Assembly (NCBI GenBank): GCA_949297575.1
Contig: CASFTB010000001.1
Span: 69,666 to 133,665 of the forward strand
Direction of reading: 5' to 3'
Length of the DNA stretch: 64,000 nt
Source of the DNA: an uncultured Bacillota bacterium
GTDB lineage: Bacteria > Bacillota > Clostridia > Christensenellales > Borkfalkiaceae
The translations under genes and the position numbers were made by a program. The notes below the pieces were generated by a model that saw only the letters and a program-made list of their open reading frames with translations, had not been told where the DNA came from and did not search any database. Of this stretch, positions 59,451 through 64,000 are shown piece after piece (the first letter of the stretch is position 1; each line of letters begins with the position of its first letter).

Positions 59451-59920
59451 TGTTAATCCCGAAGAGAGTCAAGAGAAGAAGGCAGCACCGCGGCAAGATC
59501 AAGGGCCAGGCGCAGAAGGGCAACAAGGTCGCCTACGGGCAGTACGGCCTCGTCGCCGTCGAGGGCGCGAGGATCACCTCCCGCCAGATCGAGGCGGCCC
59601 GTATCGCCATGACGCGCTTCATCAAGCGCGGCGGCCAGGTCTGGATCGATATTTTCCCGCACAAGCCTATCACGAGGCACCCCGCCGAGTCCCGTATGGG
59701 TTCCGGTAAGGGCGCCGTCGAATACTGGGTCGCTATCGTCAAGCCGGGCAGGGTCCTGTTCGAGATGGCGGGCGTGCCCGAAGACATCGCGCGCGAGGCG
59801 ATGCGCCTTGCCGGCCACAAGCTGCCCATCAAGACCAAGTTCATGGTCAAGGGCCAGGTCAACCCCGTCACGGGCAGGATGCCCGAGGGCGAAATAATCA
59901 CAGAAGGCGGTGAAGGTTAA
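59450..59920 (+). CDS. rplP: 50S ribosomal protein L16
   Basis: This 156-residue protein has [20 protein letters not shown], the conserved [20 protein letters not shown] and [22 protein letters not shown]. It binds near the A-site tRNA elbow. The C-terminus is about 12 residues longer than usual ([20 protein letters not shown]). It overlaps rpsC and rpmC by one base at each end. Confidence 0.97.
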   Translation: MLIPKRVKRRRQHRGKIKGQAQKGNKVAYGQYGLVAVEGARITSRQIEAARIAMTRFIKRGGQVWIDIFPHKPITRHPAESRMGSGKGAVEYWVAIVKPGRVLFEMAGVPEDIAREAMRLAGHKLPIKTKFMVKGQVNPVTGRMPEGEIITEGGEG

Positions 59921-60120
59921 TGAGAGCGAAAGATGTTCACAACATGACCGACGAGGAGCTCAAGGCGAAGCTCGGCGAGCTCAAGAGCGAGCTGTTCAAC
60001 CTCCGCTTCCGTCACGCGTCCGGTCAGCTTGACAATCCGATGACGATAGCGGCCTGCAAAAAGGATATCGCGCGCGTCAACACCGTGATCCGCGAGAGAG
60101 AGATCAAGTCGAGGATGTAA
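59920..60120 (+). CDS. rpmC: 50S ribosomal protein L29
   Basis: This 66-residue two-helix protein has MTDEELKAKLGELKSELFNL and KKDIARVNTVIRERE. It lies at the tunnel exit. The start overlaps the rplP stop (TTAATG), with AGGCGGTGA upstream. Confidence 0.97.
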   Translation: MRAKDVHNMTDEELKAKLGELKSELFNLRFRHASGQLDNPMTIAACKKDIARVNTVIREREIKSRM

Positions 60121-60135
60121 GGAAGGGTACGAAAC

Positions 60136-60390
60136 ATGGAAAGAAATTTAAGGAAAGAGAGAGTCGGGCTGGTCGTGTCCGACAAGATGGACAAAACCGT
60201 GGTCGTCGCCATCGTCGACAAGAGCAAGCACCCCCTCTATAAAAAGACCATCACCAAGACCAAGAAGGTCAAGGCGCACGACGAGCAGAACGACTGCGTC
60301 GTCGGCGACAAGGTCCGCATCGTCGAGACGAGGAAGCTCAGCAAGGACAAGAACTGGAGAGTTGCCGAGATCGTCGAAAAGGCGAAGTAA
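60136..60390 (+). CDS. rpsQ: 30S ribosomal protein S17
   Basis: This 84-residue OB-fold protein has [40 protein letters not shown] and [16 protein letters not shown]. It is a primary 16S rRNA binder. Confidence 0.97.
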   Translation: MERNLRKERVGLVVSDKMDKTVVVAIVDKSKHPLYKKTITKTKKVKAHDEQNDCVVGDKVRIVETRKLSKDKNWRVAEIVEKAK

Positions 60391-60413
60391 GAGCATAAGG
60401 AGAATAGAGCCAT

Positions 60414-60782
60414 ATGATACAACCACAGACAAGGCTTAAAGTCGCCGACAACTCCGGCGCGAAAGAGCTCATGTGCATCAGGGTTCTGGGCGGTTCGTTC
60501 AGGAAATGCGGCAACATCGGCGACGTCATCATCGCGAGCGTGAAGACCGCAACTCCGGGCGGCGCAGTCAAAAAAGGCGAAGTCGTCAAGGCCGTCATCG
60601 TCAGGACCAGCAAGGGCATCCGCCGCACCGACGGCACTTATATCCGTTTCGACGACAACGCCGCCGTCATCATAGACAATCAGAAACAGCCGAGGGGCAC
60701 CCGTATCTTCGGGCCCATCGCGCGCGAACTGAGGGATAAGGATTACATGCGCATCATCTCCCTCGCGCCCGAAGTGCTGTAA
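60414..60782 (+). CDS. rplN: 50S ribosomal protein L14
   Basis: This 122-residue protein has [40 protein letters not shown] and [20 protein letters not shown]. It contacts the small subunit and is the usual target of RsfS. AAGGAG precedes the start. Confidence 0.98.
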   Translation: MIQPQTRLKVADNSGAKELMCIRVLGGSFRKCGNIGDVIIASVKTATPGGAVKKGEVVKAVIVRTSKGIRRTDGTYIRFDDNAAVIIDNQKQPRGTRIFGPIARELRDKDYMRIISLAPEVL

Positions 60783-60793
60783 GGAGGAACACC

Positions 60794-61222
60794 ATGAACG
60801 TAAAACTGAACGATACAGTCGTCGTCATCGCGGGCAAAGACAAGGGCAAGACGGGCAAAGTGGTCAACACTTCTCCCAAGGCCGGCCGCGTGACCGTACA
60901 GGGCGTCAACCTCCAGAAGAGGCACCAGAAGGCGCGCAAGGCGAACGCCGTTTCGCAGATCATCGAACGCGAGGGCGCCATCGACGCCTCCAACGTGATG
61001 GTCATCTGCGACAAGTGCGGCAAGGCGACGCGCGTAAAGCACGCTTTCGTCGAAGTGGACGGAAAGATGAAGAAGGTGCGCGTCTGCAAGTGCGGCGCCG
61101 TCCTCGATAAGGCCTACAAGAAGCAGGGCAAGGCCGCTGCCGCCAAGGCGGAAGAGGCTCCCAAGAAGAGGACGAGGAAGAGGACCGCAAAGAAAGAAGC
61201 GGCCGAAGAGAAGAAGGACTGA
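60794..61222 (+). CDS. rplX: 50S ribosomal protein L24 with basic C-terminal tail
   Basis: The core (about 1-108) shows KLNDTVVVIAGKDKGKTGKV, INLQKRH-like VNLQKRHQKARKANAVSQI and VMVICDKCGKATRVKH with a CxxC pair. A further 34-residue Lys/Ala/Glu-rich tail (KAAAAKAEEAPKKRTRKRTA and on) makes it 142 residues, compared with the usual 100-110. The tail is probably disordered and may bind RNA. AAGGAGG precedes the ATG. Confidence 0.95.
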   Translation: MNVKLNDTVVVIAGKDKGKTGKVVNTSPKAGRVTVQGVNLQKRHQKARKANAVSQIIEREGAIDASNVMVICDKCGKATRVKHAFVEVDGKMKKVRVCKCGAVLDKAYKKQGKAAAAKAEEAPKKRTRKRTAKKEAAEEKKD

Positions 61223-61238
61223 GGCGAGGTAATACCAA

Positions 61239-61796
61239 ATGGCAGAAAAAGCATATAAGAACAGAGTCCGGGAGCAGTACCGGAGCGAGATCGTCCCTTA
61301 CCTCGTCAAAAAGTTCGGCTACAAGAACGTGAACGAGGTCCCCAAGCTCGTCAAGATCGTCATCAATTCGGGCTTGGGCGACATCAAGGACAACGCCAAG
61401 AGCGTTCAGGTCGCGCACGACGAGCTCAAGGCCATCGCGGGGCAGAAGCCCGTCATCACCAAGGCGAAGAAGTCCGTCGCGAACTTCAAGGTCCGCGAGG
61501 GCATGTCCGTCGGCCTGAAAGTCACTCTCCGCGGCGACAGGATGTACGAATTTTTCGATAAGTTCGTGTCCATCGCCCTCCCCCGCGTCAGGGATTTCCG
61601 CGGCGTTTCGCCCGACTCCTTCGACGGCAGGGGCAACTACTCTATGGGCGTCAAAGAGCAGCTCATCTTCCCCGAGATCTCCTATGACCAGGTCGAGAAG
61701 ATCAGGGGCTTCGACATCTGCTTCGTCACCACGGCGAAGACGGACGAAGAGGCGAGGGAACTCCTCGCGGCTATGGGGATGCCCTTCAAGAAATAA
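61239..61796 (+). CDS. rplE: 50S ribosomal protein L5
   Basis: This 185-residue protein has [37 protein letters not shown] and [20 protein letters not shown]. It binds 5S rRNA and the P-site tRNA region. GGCGAGG lies upstream. Confidence 0.98.
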   Translation: MAEKAYKNRVREQYRSEIVPYLVKKFGYKNVNEVPKLVKIVINSGLGDIKDNAKSVQVAHDELKAIAGQKPVITKAKKSVANFKVREGMSVGLKVTLRGDRMYEFFDKFVSIALPRVRDFRGVSPDSFDGRGNYSMGVKEQLIFPEISYDQVEKIRGFDICFVTTAKTDEEARELLAAMGMPFKK

Positions 61797-61808
61797 GGAG
61801 AGAGAAAG

Positions 61809-61994
61809 ATGGCTAAAAAATCAATGATCAACAAACAGCAGAAGACGCCTAAATTCAGCACGAGGGCTTACACCCGCTGCTCTATCTGCGGCCGCCCGCA
61901 CGCGGTGCTGCGCAAGTACGGCATCTGCCGTATCTGCTTCCGCAACCTCGCGTATAAGGGGCAGATCCCCGGCGTGAAAAAGGCGAGCTGGTAA
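61809..61994 (+). CDS. rpsN: 30S ribosomal protein S14, zinc-binding type
   Basis: This 61-residue S14 has four cysteines (CSIC, CRIC) in [20 protein letters not shown], the short zinc form (type Z) typical of many Gram-positive bacteria. It binds the 16S 3' domain in the head. Confidence 0.98.
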   Translation: MAKKSMINKQQKTPKFSTRAYTRCSICGRPHAVLRKYGICRICFRNLAYKGQIPGVKKASW

Positions 61995-62005
61995 GGAGGC
62001 ATAAA

Positions 62006-62398
62006 ATGACAGATCCCATCGCAGATATGCTCACAAGAATCCGCAACGCCCTCACCGCGCATCACGACACGGTGGAGGTTCCTGCCTCCAACATGAAAAA
62101 GGCGATTGCAAACATCCTTCTCGAAGAAGGATATGTGAAAAGCGTCGAGTTCGTTGACGACGGCCTGTCCGGCAAGATCGTCATCGCGCTCAAATACGCC
62201 GAGGGCAACAAGCCGGTCATCTCCGGCCTGAAGAGGGTCTCCAAGCCCGGCCTGCGCACCTATGCGGGCGCGGAAAAGATGCCCAAGGTGCTCGGAGGGC
62301 TGGGTACGGCGATCGTCTCCACCTCCAAGGGAATTATGACGGACAAACAGGCAAAGGCCGCGAACGTGGGCGGCGAAGTGCTCTGTTTCGTCTGGTAA
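62006..62398 (+). CDS. rpsH: 30S ribosomal protein S8
   Basis: This 130-residue protein begins [20 protein letters not shown] and has [20 protein letters not shown] and [20 protein letters not shown]. It is a primary 16S rRNA binder and in some bacteria represses the spc operon. GGAGG precedes the ATG. Confidence 0.98.
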   Translation: MTDPIADMLTRIRNALTAHHDTVEVPASNMKKAIANILLEEGYVKSVEFVDDGLSGKIVIALKYAEGNKPVISGLKRVSKPGLRTYAGAEKMPKVLGGLGTAIVSTSKGIMTDKQAKAANVGGEVLCFVW

Positions 62399-62409
62399 GG
62401 AGGCAAGCA

Positions 62410-62949
62410 ATGTCCAGAATAGGAAGAATGCCTGTCGCGCTTCCCGCGGGCGTCACGGTCGACGTGAAGGACGGCAAGATGGTCGTCAAGGGCCCCAAGG
62501 GGACGCTGGAACAGGATATTGACGCAAGGATCTCCCTCGCGGTGGAAAACGGCCACGCCGTGCTCACCCGCGCGAACGATTCCAAAGAGCTCAAGGCGCG
62601 CCACGGCCTGTACAGGGCGCTGCTGCACAACATGGTGACGGGCGTCACGCAGGGTTACACCAAGGCGCTGGTCATCAACGGCGTCGGTTACAAGGTCGCC
62701 AAGCAGGGCAGCAAGATCGTCCTGAACATCGGTTACTCCCATCCCGTGGAATTCGCCGAGATCGAGGGCATCAAACTCGACTGCCCCACGCAGACGGAGA
62801 TCACCGTCACCGGTATCGACAAGGTCAAAGTCGGCCAGGTCGCGGCGAACATCCGCTCGCTGCGCGAGCCCGAACCTTACCACGGCTACGGCATTCGTTA
62901 TAAGGACGAAGTGATCGAGCGCAAGGAAGGCAAGACGGCGGGTAAATAA
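62410..62949 (+). CDS. rplF: 50S ribosomal protein L6
   Basis: This 179-residue protein has two L6 domains: MSRIGRMPVALPAGVTVDVK with VKGPKGTLEQ, and the C-terminal signature PEPYHGYGIRYKDEVIERKE. It lies near the factor-binding site. AAGGAGG precedes the ATG. Confidence 0.98.
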   Translation: MSRIGRMPVALPAGVTVDVKDGKMVVKGPKGTLEQDIDARISLAVENGHAVLTRANDSKELKARHGLYRALLHNMVTGVTQGYTKALVINGVGYKVAKQGSKIVLNIGYSHPVEFAEIEGIKLDCPTQTEITVTGIDKVKVGQVAANIRSLREPEPYHGYGIRYKDEVIERKEGKTAGK

Positions 62950-62962
62950 AGGAGCGTAACAC

Positions 62963-63331
62963 ATGATTTCGAAAATTGATAAAAACGCAGACAGGCAGCA
63001 GCGTCATGCGCGCGTCCGCAAAAAGATCTCCGGCACGGCCGAAACGCCCCGTTTCAGCGTTTACAGGAGCCTCAATCACATTTACGTTCAGGTGATCGAC
63101 GACGTCAAAGGCGTCACGCTCGTATCCGCATCCACGATGGAAAAGGCGATCAAGGAAAAGATCGCGGACCTGACCAAGACGGAGGCCGCGAAGGTGGTCG
63201 GCGCGGAGGCAGCCAAAAAGGCGCTCGCGGCAGGCATCGAGCAGGTGGTCTTCGACAGGGGCGGCTACATCTATACCGGCCGCGTGAAGGGTGTTGCCGA
63301 CGGCGCCAGGGAAGCCGGGCTTAAATTCTGA
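62963..63331 (+). CDS. rplR: 50S ribosomal protein L18
   Basis: This 122-residue 5S rRNA-binding protein has [37 protein letters not shown] and [27 protein letters not shown] lies upstream. Confidence 0.98.
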   Translation: MISKIDKNADRQQRHARVRKKISGTAETPRFSVYRSLNHIYVQVIDDVKGVTLVSASTMEKAIKEKIADLTKTEAAKVVGAEAAKKALAAGIEQVVFDRGGYIYTGRVKGVADGAREAGLKF

Positions 63332-63345
63332 GAGGAGAGAGCTAC

Positions 63346-63867
63346 ATGGCAAGAGAAGACAGAAGGCCTCAGAGGAGGCAGGAAGAAAACGACGGGTTTA
63401 TCAAAAAACTCATCCAGGTCAACCGTGTGACGAAGGTCGTCAAGGGCGGCCGCAACATGCGCTTCGCGGCGCTTGTCGTGGTCGGCGACGGCAAGGGCAG
63501 AGTGGGCGTCGGTTCCGGCAAGGCGAACGAGGTCCCCGAGGCCATCGAAAAGGCGACGGCGCAGGCAAAGCGCAGCCTCATCAATGTCCCGATGACGGGT
63601 TCCACCATCCCGCACGAAGTGTACGGCAAGTTCGGCCGCGGCTACGTCTACATGATGCCCGCATCCGAAGGTACCGGCGTCATCGCGGGCGGCCCCGTCC
63701 GCGCGGTCATGGAGGCAGCGGGCGTCAAGGATATCCGCACCAAATCGCACGGCACGAGCAACCCCGTGAACTGCGTCAAGGCGGTCATCGCCGGCCTTGA
63801 AGAGCTGAAGACGGCGGAGCAGGTCGCGGCGCTTCGCGGCAAAGCCGTCGAAGAGATCGTCGGCTGA
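63346..63867 (+). CDS. rpsE: 30S ribosomal protein S5
   Basis: This 173-residue protein has the dsRNA-binding-like domain ([20 protein letters not shown], about 22-41; [20 protein letters not shown]) and the C-terminal [20 protein letters not shown]. It affects decoding fidelity and mRNA unwinding. GAGGAGAG precedes the ATG. Confidence 0.98.
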   Translation: MAREDRRPQRRQEENDGFIKKLIQVNRVTKVVKGGRNMRFAALVVVGDGKGRVGVGSGKANEVPEAIEKATAQAKRSLINVPMTGSTIPHEVYGKFGRGYVYMMPASEGTGVIAGGPVRAVMEAAGVKDIRTKSHGTSNPVNCVKAVIAGLEELKTAEQVAALRGKAVEEIVG

Positions 63868-63883
63868 GGAGGGAAGAACGATT

Positions 63884-64000
63884 ATGGCACAGATCAAAGT
63901 TACGCTCGTGAAGAGCACCATCGGCAGCACGGAGTCGCAGAAGGCTACGGTCGCCGCCCTGGGCCTGAAGAAGATCCGTTCCTTCCGTATCCACGAGGAT
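63884..64000 (+). CDS. rpmD: 50S ribosomal protein L30, cut by the window edge
   Basis: The first 39 residues (AQIKVTLVKSTIGSTESQKA, then LGLKKIRSF) match L30; the stop lies beyond the window. Its position after rpsE fits the spc cluster, with rplO and secY expected next. Confidence 0.95.
   Translation, partial: MAQIKVTLVKSTIGSTESQKATVAALGLKKIRSFRIHED

Overview
This is a GC-rich (roughly 60%) chromosomal segment from a Gram-positive-type, low-oxygen bacterium, most likely an uncultured gut member of the Clostridia. The evidence is AgrA/AgrC-like LytTR and GHKL pairs, a DUF368 (PopT) lipid-carrier flippase, paired FeoA proteins with a FeoB-associated Cys-rich peptide, zinc-type S14, an N-terminally extended L27, an FprA flavodiiron protein, and lipoproteins with InlB-type B repeats. 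Promoters look like ordinary SigA sites (TTGACA, 16-18 bp, TATAAT) and ribosome binding sites are strong GGAGG types. No tRNA, rRNA, CRISPR array, IS element or phage gene was recognised. The genus cannot be named from the sequence alone.

Layout. 0.1-1.6 kb: an RNase E/G. 1.7-6.0 kb: two LytTR response regulators and two GHKL sensor kinases; the first kinase is cut off at a large palindrome next to a dispersed repeat. 6.2-15 kb: an operon of two GH3 glycosidases with permuted domain order flanking an InlB-repeat lipoprotein. Two 9-bp repeats 21 bp apart upstream fit a LytTR operator, which would link the operon to the regulators beside it. 15.3-18.5 kb: an iron(II) uptake operon (feoA-feoA-feoB-small Cys-rich protein). 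18.5-20.6 kb, minus strand: rlmI-like methyltransferase and a galM/lacX-like epimerase. 20.7-23.7 kb: dxs and popT. 23.8-28.2 kb: a phosphate operon with a permuted PstS, a fused PstC-PstA, PstB and PhoU, behind an 11-bp-periodic Pho-box-like repeat; a similar repeat precedes the Na/Pi cotransporter gene at 33 kb. 28.2-32.9 kb: mnmG and dnaA (minus) divergent from recF (plus), without dnaN and without visible DnaA boxes.

34.8-50 kb is mixed housekeeping: a YbaK-type deacylase, a DUF898-like membrane protein, ROK glucokinase, a CLC-family channel, tilS-hpt, rplU-rpmA, cysK with a DUF3267 metalloprotease-like protein, a DeoR-type regulator, a Sel1-repeat protein with cysE and a short alaS, a small orphan gene and fprA. 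50.3-64 kb is the translation block: rpmG-secE-nusG-rplK-rplA, an L10 leader with rplJ-rplL, an interposed hsp20, a strong structured-RNA candidate with its own promoter and terminator, then the S10/spc cluster from rpsJ to a partial rpmD at the window edge. rpoBC, rpsL, rpsG, fusA and tuf, normally between rplL and rpsJ, are absent here.

The most notable observations are the structured RNA ahead of rpsJ, the permuted PstS, a 50-bp tandem duplication that frameshifts the membrane anchor of the first GH3 enzyme, a DeoR-type gene whose natural start appears to be ACG, the truncated kinase beside the repeat, and a symmetric compound dyad at the hsp20 start site.
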